From Patiria miniata (lineage: Eukaryota; Echinodermata; Asteroidea; Valvatida; Asterinidae): a stretch of 64,000 nucleotides of DNA. The translations under genes and the position numbers were made by a program. Positions 10,205 to 21,654 of the stretch are shown one piece after another. Numbering within the stretch: the stretch's first letter is position 1; every line of letters starts with the position of its first letter. The notes beneath the pieces are model-generated. The model was not told the origin of the DNA. It did not search any database and worked only from the letters and a program-made list of their open reading frames with translations. Location: the NCBI RefSeq assembly GCF_015706575.1, contig NW_024037074.1:806001-870000 (forward strand). The letters are read 5' to 3'.

Positions 10205-10771
10205 CTTTTTAACCAGTAGTTTCGTCGAATGGATTTTTAAAGATAATTGCAGTTAATTTTAGATGTTTTTTTTTTTCCCCTGAAAAACATCCGTTTTTTA
10301 ATGCAATCTACTTTGTAGATCTGCCTGTTTCCTTATGTTTTAGCTCGGGATCATTGTTGTGGTATTTTGTATCTGGTAATTTTTGTGTGTGTATTTTAAG
10401 CCGTTATAATTATATGTAAAATATGTGTATACGTAATCAGAACCCGCACAGATAGGCCTGAAAATTCTCATATCCCACTGTACCTTATTAATCAGTAGCT
10501 TTTTATCAGTAGCTTCGTTAAATGAGTTTTAAGATAATTGCACTTAATTTTGAAATGAATTTTTATATCCTGAAAATAACCGGTAGTTTTTTAACGCAAT
10601 CTCCTTTTTTTTGATCTGCTTGTTTTCTTATGTTTTAGCTTGGGATCATTGTTCGTGGAATTTTGCATCTGATAATCTCTTTTATGTTTATTTTAAGCTG
10701 TTATAAATTTATGTAAAATGTGTGTATTATGTAATCCAACGGTTGCCAATAAATATATCATCCTATCCTAA
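10145..10771 (+). repeat. tandemly duplicated 3' end of the non-LTR element
   Basis: The segment from a CCCGCACAGATAGG motif through AATCAGTAGCTTTTTA, TTTTAGCT-GGGATCATTGTT and TTTTAAGC-GTTATAA occurs twice, at about 10145-10436 and 10440-10770. The second copy ends in CCAATAAATATATCATCCTA, which looks like the true 3' terminus. The pair could reflect two template jumps or two nested insertions. Confidence 0.75.
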
Positions 10772-13497
10772 TGCCAAGCTTAAGAAGAAATGAACCATTT
10801 GGTCCCAAATTATTCTTTCTGAGTACTGCTCCCATTATTTAAAGTGTTATTAAAGTGCTCTTAAAATGTTTTAAAATTATTCTTAACTTGTTTGGAAAAC
10901 GTTCTTAAATGATTCTTAAATTGTTATGAAATTGATCTTTAAGTATTCTCTTAAGTAAAACAAACTAAACTGTAAGACATCTCCAGTACCACAGTTAACA
11001 AGAGGTACCTTTGTATGTTGGCAAAATTATAATTTTTTATTAATGTAATTTGTGAGTTATTTTGTGTTTAAGTTTTCAGGTCGGGCCATTGTAATGCAAA
11101 TTACATTGCTAGGAGTGTTGCTATGAAGTACGTCACGTGATCAGTTGCATAATGCGCTTTCATTGAGGGCGTACTTACATGAAGAGGCGCAGCACATCAG
11201 TTTGTTGCTAGCCAGGGCTTGGAGCACTCAAACAGTTTACCCAACGGTAAGCGTACACTACACTACGTTACGAGTCATACGCTGCACTGTGTACAGCTGG
11301 AGGTCCAGACTGCACCGCCATATCAGTGTGACGAGCCGACATGCTTATTGGTTGGGCCTGTGAGTACGCATACATCCATTATTTCATGTGTGGCTTGGAT
11401 GCGCTGCATAGCGAGCACTGTATTGACTCAAACTGGGGTAGAAGCACATACTGTGGAGGCATGCAATCGAAGCGCAAGTCTATTTCCTACCCAGGCTGCT
11501 AAGGATTTTATCTATCGGTTTCTTCAGCGTTACGTTATTAATAAATGTGTTGAATCTAGTAACTGCTGTCACTGTCTCTTTATTGCATTGTCCACTGACT
11601 CATTCAGTTTTCTTGCCTAAAGACAGGGATATGTTTTTCTCAAAATGGTGAGAATTACTGGTGACCAGCTTAAAAATACAAGTTTCCTAATTCATGTAAC
11701 TGGAGGAACATGGGGAGCAATTTGTTAGTTCAGGAATATTTTTCAAACAAAATAATCAATTGAAATAAATCATGTTATAGCCTAACATATTCTAAAAAGT
11801 CAAACAAACCCTTTTGAAATACTGTGTGCCTCAGTGTTTTATCAAAAGATATTTGGAAACTTTTTTTATAATGATAATGATTATTCAAATGCTTCTGTAC
11901 GTTTACTGTTTTCAGGCATGCAACTGGGATTTTAGGGGGAAAAAAGGGAAACTCCAAAACCACACAAGACTTTGTATGGTGTTTTCAATTTGTAATAGCA
12001 TTCACAAAAACTTAAAAACAAGGAAATCAGCAGATCCGAGGAAAACAAAGTAAAGTAACAAACTGCTGACAATTATTTAAATTTGGCCATTACTGTTAAG
12101 TAGACTTCAACAGTTATCTTTTGTTTGATCAGTCACAGACAGTCAAAATTTCACTTCTTTTCCCCTCCCATGCCTTTTACTTGGGCTTGTCACCAACAGT
12201 CAGATCTTGTTTATAGGCACTGTGACAGTCCATTCCATCAACAGACAAAAGTAGGAGATTGAAAGGTGTTCAAGTCACAGTTGGCTTATCATATATGACA
12301 GTCAAAGCATAGCTGTATCAAGTTACATAAACGGTCACAGCCAGTCAATCCTGCTTTATGAAGACAGGGAGCACTAAACTGTTAAAAACAGTCACTTAAT
12401 CTTATTTGACTGCTGGGCTGGACTTGCTGAAATTGCCCCCCCCCCCCCCCCAGAGAGGAAGGGTTCACTGAGCATTTGTTTATAAAATATCATGCCATTC
12501 TAAAATGTATTTTTTTTAAATCACAAATTATGATTTGTTTTTGACATTTATGCCCTTGCACTTACGTGGACAAGCACAAAGTTCCGACTTGAGAACACCT
12601 ACTTGAGGCAACACTTACACTCAATTGATAAGCTGATGAAAACAGCATAATCCTTCTTACATGTAGTTGGGTTTGCCTTCTCTGACCCCAAATCCTTTAG
12701 AATGTCAAATGACACCAACAAATGCTCATCAAAAGTAATCAACAATAAAAAGTAACACAAATTTGAAGTTACAAAAAAAAGAATTGAAAATGTTGAAAGT
12801 ATTTTAAAGTAGAATTAATTTTTTAAAGCATCAAAGATTTAAAAGTGTTGCCATGCCGAGTCACAATGTCATTGTTAAGGATAAGGGGGGGGGGGGTTCT
12901 TCGGGGGGAGAGGGGTTCATAGTCTTGTTTTTTCTTTTTGTTCCAAACAATGTCTATTTCAAGGGCTCTGGTGAACATGTTTTTTAAAGGAAGTGACAAA
13001 ATTAAGTGGTTACTCACCATATGCATGCATGTGCATTACTTGTGTGGCCGTCCACATAAAAGACAAATGGTGCCAATGGTTTGGCTTTGCATCGTGTACC
13101 TAATGTGGGTGATGACCTGCTTGCAACAGCAATACTAGCATCCAGTACAATTAATTGAAATAAAACTAATGCAAAGGGCTGTGGCTTTCAGTGTGAACTT
13201 TTACCCAATTTTCTTTATTACTAATTACAAATTAGCTAGGGATTACTTTGAATCAATCTTAACCTAAAAAAACCTAATGAACTAGACCTTCAATCCAGCC
13301 ATTGACTTGAAGTTGAAGGCAACTAACTGAGTTAAGAACTAGAATTGTGTGTCTAGAATGGGAGTGTACATGCCTGGCAAGGAGGGTTGATGCATGGCAG
13401 CTTTGATTGGAACAACATTTTGCACATATGACAGTATCGGTAAAGAAGGGATGTAATTATGGCAAGTGATGGCAATAGGCCTAGAGACATTAGACAA
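10772..13497. other. unassigned DNA with homopolymer tracts
   Basis: Contains C-run 12437-12452 and G-run about 12884-12910. Overlapping open frames at 11145-11620 show no recognised motif and no convincing splice framing. The stretch at 11811-12053 is shared with the 31-kb region and is listed separately. Confidence 0.35.
11811..12053 (+). repeat. dispersed repeat with exon-like core (relative at 31.0 kb, inverted)
   Basis: After the acceptor-like TTTTCAG, a frame starts with ACNWDFRGKK and ends KTRKSADPRKT. The minus strand at about 30985-31150 gives ACNWEIKRKK and KPRKSADLRKS in the equivalent frame, also after TTTGCAG. Similarity at peptide level, together with shared flanking nucleotides, suggests an old transposon ORF or a duplicated exon. 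The function is unknown. Confidence 0.45.
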
Positions 13498-14160
13498 CAT
13501 GGCAAGAATTATCACTTTAGGCAAGAATTAATTGGCACTTTAGGCGAGAATTGGCACTTGAGGCAAGAGTTGGCACTTAAGGCGAGAGATGGCACTTTAG
13601 GCGAGAGATGGCACTTGAGGCAAGAGATGGCACTTGAGGCTAGAGATGGCACTTGAGGCAAGAGATGGCACTTTAGACAAGGATTGGCAATTTAGGTAAG
13701 AATTAATTGGCACATTAGGCGAGAATTGGCACTTGAGGTAAGAGTTGGCACTTAAGGCGAGAGATGGCACTTTAGGCGAGAGATGGCACTTGAGGCAAGA
13801 GATGGCACCTGAGGCTAGAGATGGCACTTGAGGCAAGGGATGGCACTTTAGACAAGGATTGGCAATTTAGGTAAGAATTAATTGGCACATTAGGCGAGAA
13901 TTGGCACTTGAGGCAAGAGTTGGCACTTAAGGCGAGAGATGGCACTTTAGGCGAGAGATGGCACTTTAGGCGAGAGATGGCGCTTGAGGCAAGAGATGGC
14001 ACTTGAGGCTAGAGATGGCACTTGAGGCAAGAGATGGCACTTTAGACAAGGATTGGCACTTTAGGTAAGAATTAATTGGCACTTTAGGCAAGAATTAATT
14101 GGCACTTTAGGCAAGAAATAGTTGGCACTTTAGGCAAATATTGGCACTTTAGGCAAGAAA
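13498..14160. repeat. 18-bp minisatellite with about 175-bp higher-order repeat
   Basis: Units follow the form GAGATGGCACTTGAGGCA, with variants TTTAGGCGA, TTAAGGCGA and AATTGGCAC. The variants recur in a fixed order, each block opening with AGAATTAATTGGCAC near 13523, 13698 and 13874, giving at least three higher-order copies of about 175 bp. The unit is a multiple of three and lacks frequent stops, so long artificial frames appear on both strands. Confidence 0.9.
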
Positions 14161-14784
14161 GTAGGCAGGCAAGACAGGACAATTAACATAAGGCAAGAAA
14201 GGGCAATTTTCGTTCACTATAGAATGTCAAGTGAGTACATGTACATGAATGTTACTTACAGAGCTGAGTTTTGAGGACAGACACCCACAGACAAGCTAAA
14301 AGGGGAACTAGATGTTAACTATTGGTGGAGTGAGTATTGGAGGCCTGTGGAATATTGAGATGCTAGCACAGCAAAGGACTCCAGATATCACTGATGATGG
14401 AACTGATGTCATGCAGAAAAATCCTGTGCCAGACATCCAAGGCCTTTCAGACTCGGCAAGGATTGTGGCACTCAATACATATGATGAGGTGCTACCGATT
14501 GGTAAAATGCTGAATTATCAAAAATTTCCTGCAATCTCCTCAAAGAACCATGCACCTTATGTTCATGGAGTCCAGCGCTAAGATCCTCACCGATGTACCC
14601 AATGCAGACCTTTCTGTATTCACAGGTGTTACATCAGGTTAGGTCTCAGAGTCTTACTCATCCTTGTAGGCTATTGTAGATCATGTTAGGCATGGGAAAC
14701 CTAGATGCCAGTGTCATTCAGGAAGGACTAAATGCAATAAGAGCTGCCTATGAAGGGAAGTGTAATGGACCAGATGAACCTGAT
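14161..14784. other. unassigned region with one open frame
   Basis: A plus-strand frame at 14312-14581 (89 codons, including GGVSIGGLWNIEMLAQQRTP) is not recognised. It may belong to the 5' side of the neighbouring retroelement debris. No splice or promoter signal supports it as a gene. Confidence 0.3.
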
Positions 14785-15400
14785 GGGTAGACCTTGAGTA
14801 TACGAAACACTTCAGTCAGTGAAAGACTTCGCATCAAGTGTCTCAACTTGATGTACCCAAAATCGGTTGTGTTGGATTGTTGCCTTGACATAGCAAAGTT
14901 GTCGCAGGAAAGGATCGTGGTCAACGATGAAGGATTGCCAGACAAGGGTGCCAATGACTGATGAATAGATCCCAGGGCACTGGACAGATTGATTGTGGAG
15001 ATGCCTATCAATGTGTGGCTCTCTGATAGAAAAAGGGCTGAGGGTATGGCCAGACTGCCTGGAGGCCTCAATATCCAGGAAGAAGATTCGATCCAAGGTG
15101 AGCCAGATGCTGCTGTGTGTGAACCAGCTGAAGTGTCTCAGGAACTGCTGGAGGTACTGTGCTGTGTGATAAAATGATGAAAGTGTCATCCACAAACTGA
15201 AGATAACTGTTGCTCTCAAATCCACGAAAGCTGTACAGAACTATATGATGATATTGGCCAGAACTGGAGATGGGGTTAATCCTGTGGACGTTCCAGCTGA
15301 CTGCTTGAAGAATTGACCTGTCCACTGGATGAAGGACGGCAGGATGTAGATGGGTAGGAGATCACAAACCTAATCCAGAGAGAGGGTTTCACACTCACAC
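14785..15400 (-). pseudogene. Penelope-like RT fragment (minus-strand copy)
   Basis: On the minus strand QFFKQSAGTSTGLTPSPVLA matches the RT box before the catalytic strand. QFVDDTFII (both Asp retained) and FLDIEASRQSGHT follow, then a segment with HIDRHLHNQS, and VKATIQHNRF near the low-coordinate end. The frame changes several times. It is homologous to the plus-strand copy at 15.77-16.45 kb, and the two copies diverge outward from a 250-bp centre. Confidence 0.8.
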
Positions 15401-15534
15401 AGCTTGTCTTCATGAAGGTTTCCTGACCGAGACCTTGAGACATGCCTCACCCATGGGATTGGTGATGAATACCTGGAGTCTCCACTGAAGCTGCACATGG
15501 CTTTGTTGGGATCACAAGTGAAGGCGTTCGCAGC

Positions 15535-15668
15535 AGCGCAGCGGCGGCGGCGGCGGCGGCGGCGCAGCGGCGGCGGCGGCGGCGCAGCAGGTGATGGTGA
15601 TGGTGGTGGTGAGGGTGAGGGGGGGGGGGTGGTGGCGGCCGCCAGTGGGGGTGAGGGTGAGGGGGTGA
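15535..15668. repeat. CGG trinucleotide and GGTGAT/GGGGTGA low-complexity tract
   Basis: (GCG GCG)n at about 15538-15590, followed by GGTGATGGTGGTGAGGG repeats to 15668. Ala/Arg/Gly-rich or His-rich frames on both strands are artefacts of composition. The tract lies between two outward-facing Penelope-like fragments. Confidence 0.85.
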
Positions 15669-15699
15669 TGATCCCAATGACACCATGATCGCAACCTCA

Positions 15700-16860
15700 C
15701 AGTGTTCCGAACTACACCATGGTCAACCCCGATGAAGGCTACCAGATATTCACTGCCATCCCCACAGGCTACTCATGCCTCGGTGCCAAGGGGGACTCCG
15801 ACTTGACTACGCCCTGCAGAAATATGAAGCCCCACACTCCAAACCAGGTTCATGATCTCTGACCCACCTACATCCTGCTGTCTTTCTTCCAATGAACAGC
15901 CAGTTGTCCAAGCAGCCTTCTGGAACTTCCACAGGATCAACTCTATCCCCAGTTTTAGTCAATGCCTTCATATAGGAGTACTGCCTTCGTAGATCTGAGA
16001 CCAAGAGTTTGTCTTCAGTACATGGATGAGACTCTCATCACTTCATCATACAGCATGGGACCTCCAGCAGGTCCTGGAAGACTTCAACTGGATTTACAGC
16101 AGCATCTGGCGCAGTGAGGATCAGGCGCCTTGAATCTCATCCCTGGATGCTAAGGTCTGAAAATAGTCTGACAACACCCTCGACCCCTGAGTCTATTAGA
16201 GATGACCGACAGACACTGACTGGCAACATCCACAACCAATCCTTCCTGCACCCGGAAATCCAAACACCAGTCAAAGAGCAACCTTGTCCGGGAAGCCTGC
16301 ATCAGCAACCACAATCCTGGCCGGCAACAACTTTACCATGTCAAGACAGCACTACAACACAACAGATTCAAGGCTCATCCAGTCAAGACTCAAGATCCAA
16401 AGTCTTTCACCTACCAAAGGGTCCCCTACACCCAAGGACGAACCCACTAGGCTCACCCCGCCTATTACACAGCCCAACACAGGCAGATCTCATCACATCC
16501 AGTACTTCCTAAATGACAAAGGTATCCGGGCTTACCACACCCACAAGATCCACAATAGCCCACAGGACAAGCAAGCCTCCAAGACCGAACCTGATGCATC
16601 CCCTGCGAATGCAGAAAGTGTACACTGGGTACACCAGCAAGAGAACTCAACGCCAGACAGCACAAACACAGAGCACATGGCAGATGGGGAGAATTACAGG
16701 AAATCAGTGAACACCCAGCACTCACCAAAAGGGACACCATCATCATGAGTATCAAGCAGCTACATCCATGCTCTGTCCGTCTAGCAATGAAGGTCAGCAA
16801 ACAGACGATAGCTCTGCAAAACTTCAGCATCACCATCAGAGACATCTGTTACCCTCTACA
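15700..16860 (+). pseudogene. Penelope-like element: RT C-terminus and GIY-YIG remnant (plus-strand copy)
   Basis: Plus-strand segments SKQPSGTSTGSTLSPVLVN, QYMDETLI (degenerate YVDDTFV box) and HVKTALQHNRF correspond to the minus-strand neighbour. A damaged GIY-YIG start, PCECRKCTLGTPAREL with a KHRAHGRWGEL helix at about 16590-16700, comes next. Several frameshifts and stops make it a pseudogene. The inverted pair resembles the partial inverted or tandem arrangements known for Penelope-like elements. Confidence 0.75.
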
Positions 16861-17235
16861 TGCACGTAGTAGCTCAAACATCCACAGACCCCCAATTGCC
16901 TTCCTCCTCCAATTTCTTAGACCTCCTCCTCCAATGTCTTCTAAGGATGTGACGTTTCATTTTGTAAATGTATAGCAAACATTTAAAGAACCATCTCTAT
17001 GTTGAGCCCTTTCACAAAGACTGACGACTGCCCATTGTGCAGACCAACATGATCGACACAATAAATAATAAACGAGTAACATAATAAAAAGAGGGCTGTC
17101 ATTGAAAACAATAAAAAGATGAGCACGTAGCCTGAAAGTAATCTAGTACTGCAGTTCTCCTCAGCTTTTAGCAAATTGAATAGGTTTGAATTATTTTTTT
17201 TATGCATGCTCTACTCAAAGGAAGATAGCGGAAAA
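16861..17235. other. unassigned spacer
   Basis: Probably the untranslated tail of the Penelope-like copy followed by AT-rich DNA. Nothing else is visible. Confidence 0.35.
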
Positions 17236-17905
17236 TAGGTTCCTGTTTTTCAAATTTGAGTTTTGATAAAAACTTTGGAAAAATACGATTTAGAACTTTG
17301 TTTATTATTTTAAATGTTTAAATGTGTAAATGTCACATCCATAATTTCCTCACTCCACCAATACATAGTTCCCCTTTTGCCTGTGGATTTCAGTTTAATG
17401 TTTACACTCAGCCTGCAGAGGACAAAAATACTTTTTGATATCAGATTTTATGTATTTATTGAATTTGTTAAAAGCACAAGTAAATGAATGTGCACAGTTT
17501 AACTAGCTAAATTAAATTGATGATCTACATCTTTTGTCAAAGTGGATTTTTGTTAATTTTCACTTACTGCTTCTAATTGTTTCAGCTTCTTTTCAAAAAA
17601 TTAAACGTACCCACTGACACCCTATAGTGAACATAGTTAAACAGTACAACTGCCAATGCATCAACCTTACGCTAGAATCATTCGTGGGTTTATCTCTATC
17701 CTAAATGCTGGAGATAGTTTATCATGAATTTCTTCCCGCATGTACACTCCCAGCAAATTCTTATTAAAAAGGAGCCTATGGGTCATTCTTCAGTATCAAG
17801 TGTCTACTTTCATGTCCCGACACTTTAAGGCACTATAAACTTGATAAATCGAAAAAATATAGAATGAAAATTAGATTTTTACGCAGTGAAATTAACTTAA
17901 ACACG
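17236..17905 (+). repeat. dispersed repeat, copy A (copy B at 39.24 kb)
   Basis: About 660 bp that recurs nearly identically at 39236-39812 in the same orientation, from AAAAATACGATTTAGAACTT to TACGCAGTGAAATTAA. Copy B lacks about 50 bp around the TTTATCATGAATTTC stretch. No coding capacity or terminal inverted repeats are visible. It could be an LTR, a SINE-like unit or a large non-autonomous element. Confidence 0.75.
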
Positions 17906-18677
17906 ACTCCTATTATGTGCAGAGTTAAAAACTCTTTAAAATAATGGACAAGATGCTCATTTGTTACAATACTCCCTCAAAACCCCCTCAAAATGCATGT
18001 CCCAGTGTATTTCTCAATATGTACCTACTGCCATAATTTGTAAAATAAACAACTTGAAAAGGTAATTATACCTCCAAAAGCCAATTAATATAATAATTGT
18101 CATTTCCGTCACAAAAGGTGTGACGGATATGACTTTAGCATTCTTTTTACAATCAATATTTCTTTGGGCCCTATTGAAAATAAAGGAACCCAGCATTAAT
18201 TATTTCCTGTAGAAAACTACTTCACATAACCACTATGATACAATAGAGACTAAAATAACAGAGAGAGATATGTTGCAAGGCGAAATGAAGTCCCTGAAAG
18301 CCATCAGCCCTATTTTGGGTGCATAATAATTGTCAATTATCAGATTGATCTTCGATCAGGCCAATTAAATATGTTGAACACTTCCAAGTGCTTCAACATG
18401 GGGGAGGGGGGTGCACATATTGTGATGTACGTGAGTAACCACTAGCTTAATTGTCACTTCCTTAACATGCTCAAAATCCAACATGTTTAAATAGGATTAT
18501 GTGAGAATCTTAGATCTGCGGTTTATGCAACAGGATTGGTACCATTGCGAATCCCGCGCTTTGTGAATGCAAATCGCCATGATCGCAACCTTGGTAATAC
18601 GATTCTTTCCCTGCTAAATACTCACGACCGGACCATGAACGTCTTGCAGTTTTTCAGGTTTTAAGAAAATCGAGTTG
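17906..18677. other. unassigned DNA
   Basis: AT-rich sequence with no recognised coding or repeat structure, except TTCAACATG words around 18370-18405. Confidence 0.35.
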
Positions 18678-19221
18678 ATGGCGGACACACTGAAACCACC
18701 TCACAAGTGGAGATACAAGACGTTCCTCAACAACGAATCTGGAGAAAGTTGCATGACCCAACATGGCAACGACACAAAATTTTGCGAGACGGGCATTGTT
18801 ACATTTTTTGCAGGCTAGGCTACACATGTGCAGCGCACGCAGACAACCACCACCACGCGTGAATATTATCCATTCATTCTGCGCCTGTCAGTGTCACAAA
18901 ACAAAACACCACCACCTGTGCGCGCAATCACGTGGGCGTACGTCATACCAAGTGCATACCTTGCGATTTTTCGTAAACATCGGTTTCGTTTTCAGCTTTC
19001 ACTTCCAGTGCGATGTTATTTTGTCACGTTTTGTATATACTGGTAACGGTCTTTGTTCTGCTTTGAAAACATCAATTTTTGTCGACAGTCTCAATGTTAG
19101 AGTTGCTATGCTTGCATTGGATTGTTTAATTAGATGTCGAAATGATTACGTAAACAGTCATGACTCTGAGCCAAAGCAAGTTCGAAATTTCAGAAACGTC
19201 ACTCTCAATGATTATTTTTAG
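18678..19221 (+). other. two overlapping unassigned open frames
   Basis: A 46-codon frame (18678-18818) begins MADTLKPPHKWRYKTF and ends at TAG after a TTTTTTGCAG string. A 152-codon frame in another phase spans 18763-19221. Neither matches a family I know. The first has an ATG in good context and could be a first exon. The second is rich in His, Cys and Arg and may be chance. I see no splice donor that clearly closes either one. Confidence 0.15.
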
Positions 19222-19447
19222 AGGGCGCTGTACCGGCGGCGATATTTTTTTTATTACACAACTATCTGGGGTACCTGTGCGCTTTCCTATGGGGCATTTA
19301 AAATGAAAAACCAGGCTGGAGTGGAGGCTACTGTTTTTCAACTTGGTGCGGATTTTGGACTTAATTTCCTTCTTTTTTTTTAAAATCCTCCAGAGCCTCG
19401 GATCAGAAAAGAAAAAGAAAATTGTTGCTGTACAAGTAGTATACTAC

Positions 19448-20468
19448 GGAGCTCTGGAAGTGCCATCCGACTTGTTCAGATACTGACCTATTTTATCTTA
19501 GGATGACGACATAATACAGGCAAGATGACGACATCCTCAGATGATTCATTAGGGAATGGCGACATTCTGAAAGTAGGATGACGACATCTTGAGATAATAT
19601 ATTATGGGACGACGACATCCTGAAAATAGGATGACGATATCCTGATATAATCTATTAGGGCATGACAACATCCTAAAAGTAGGATGACGACATCCTGAAA
19701 TAAATTATCAGGGGATGACGACATCCTGAAAATAGGATGACGACATCCTCATACAATTTATTATGGGATGACGACATTCTGAAAAAATAGGATGACAACA
19801 TCTTTAGATAGTTTGTTATGGGATGATGCCATTCTGGAAGCAGGGTGACGACATCATGACATAATTTATCACAGGGTGCATTGAAGCCATCTTCAATACG
19901 CACAGGTGGACGTGCGGCTTGTAAACAATTTACCCTATCGCTGTATATACAAGGTATTTATTTGATGATGAGAGGTTATGATGTATATGCGTTTTCAAGA
20001 TGGATTCAATGCACCCCGTAATATCTCAGGATGTCCTCATCCTACTTTCAGGATGTCAGCGTCATATCATAATAAAATATCTCGGAATGTCGTCATTCTA
20101 TTTTTAGGATGTCGTCATCCCATAATAAATTATCTCAGGATGTCGTCATCCTATTTTCAGGATGTCGTCATCCCATCATAAATTATCTCAGGATGTCGTC
20201 ATCCTATTTCCAGGATGTCGTCATCCCCTAACAAACTATCCCAGTATGTCATCATGCCAGAAGAGATTGTCTTAAGATGTTGTCATCCTATTATCAGGAT
20301 GTCGTCATGCCATATTAAATTATGACGATATGTCGTCATCCTACTTTGAGGATGTCGTCATCCCCCAATAAATTATCTCAGGATGTCGTCATCTTGCCTG
20401 TATTTTGTCGTCATCGGAGATACAATATGTCAGTGTCTGAACAAATCGGATGGCACTTCCAGAGCTCC
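19448..20468. mobile_element. 1-kb foldback built from GGATGACGACATCC repeats
   Basis: Outer ends are reverse complements (GGAGCTCTGGAAGTGCCATC and its complement at 20449-20468). Inside, the left half (to about 19880) carries many copies of GGATGACGACATCC with AT-rich spacers (AATTTATTA), and the right half (from about 20020) carries the complement, GGATGTCGTCATCC. The centre, about 19880-20020, itself pairs (GCATTGAAGCCATCTTCAAT with its complement). The whole is one long inverted repeat of about 500-bp arms made of a roughly 50-bp unit. Confidence 0.85.
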
Positions 20469-20476
20469 CTACTTAT

Positions 20477-21081
20477 CCAATGAAAAGCCGCGCAAAACAA
20501 CACGGTGTTGTCATATGAAACTAGGACTCCTGTAAAATCTGGATTCTGTACCTGTTATTGGTTAAACCCTCCCGCGTGACCATCACCAGTCTGCTTAATT
20601 ACTGCGCATGCCTAAGAATAATAGTAGAGCGATCGCGGTCACGTAGAAAGGTTTAAAGCTACGTACAGTCCATCATTTGCAGCTATCCAAAAAGTAACTG
20701 AGGTAATTATTGTTGAAAAATAACATACTCGGTTGAAAAATAGTAAGGGGGCTAAACGCCCTGTGAAATTATCTTTTCTGGCAAGCTGTCATTTTGAAAA
20801 AAAATCAACAAAAGAAGGCTTTCCAACAGTGCGTCTTAAGATGCACCGCTGGAAATTTCCCTACTTCGTTTTTTATTCAGCGAAGCGCTCACGCGGGTGC
20901 ACTTGCTAAACATCATGACTTTAGATTTTGACTGAGCACGTTGCTTCAAACAAACACTAAATGCACAAATTACAAGAGATGGACTTTACCTTTAACCAAT
21001 AACGGGTCACAGAATCCAGTTTTTATAGGAGACGCGTTTTCATATGACACCATATTGTTTTGCACGGCTTTTGATAGGATA
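20477..21081. mobile_element. inverted-repeat element, about 90-bp arms
   Basis: Arms 20477-20566 and 20992-21081 pair through GTTTTGC-CGGCTTTT, GTCATATGAAA, the CAGAATCCAG complement and CCAATAACgGGT-type words. The central 425 bp are unique. It starts 9 bp after the preceding foldback, so both may be parts of one composite element. Confidence 0.7.
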
Positions 21082-21650
21082 AGAGCACAGCGGTTGAACC
21101 GCGTGTAAAACGAAAGAATGTGCGTCCACGAGTCGAGTAGCTGCATCGGCCCACATGTACTGTACGTACGGCATGAGAAGGGCGGGTCCATCACTGCCAG
21201 TGCTGGTATGGTATGTGATGGGTTGCTCGTGTTTTCCAGCAGGACACGTTGGCAGGCTCTCGGCCAAGAACGGGAAATTTCACCTTCTATATGAAATGTA
21301 AGTTAACTTAGTGTATCAACATCTTAATGCTGGAACTTGTGCTGGATGTTTTGGGCCAAATTTAGAGATACCGAGATCACACAAATTTAGCCCGGGCGTG
21401 TCATCATCAGTGCCGTTGTCACTGCCAGCACTGCAGCAACAAAAACCGAAAACGGGACCGTCCGGAAATTAGGCACAAAACTCGTGCCAGAATCACAACT
21501 CCTGGTTGTACCACTTAGGCTAATTTATGTTTTTCCTTTGACTAAAAAAAAAATCCTCAAAATTTTCTCCAAAAAAAAAAAAAAAATCAGTCTCAGAACA
21601 AAAATAGTGGATGAAAATGAACAGCCGAGTGACAGATACTGAGATACTGA
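21082..21650. other. unassigned spacer
   Basis: Includes A-runs at 21545-21590. No coding signal is seen. Confidence 0.3.
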
Positions 21651-21654
21651 GTCC

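Noticed and set aside
13459..14002. Three repeat-rich frames on both strands
   Set aside because: They follow an 18-bp tandem unit; both strands are equally open, as expected from the repeat.
13498..14160. Possible CRISPR-like array
   Set aside because: Repeats are contiguous minisatellite units without unique spacers, and the DNA is clearly eukaryotic. The same holds for the tandem tracts at 8.7, 24.1, 28.8 and 50.5 kb.
15447..15700. His/Pro-rich, Ala-rich and Arg/Gly-rich frames
   Set aside because: Artefacts of CGG and GGTGAT repeats.
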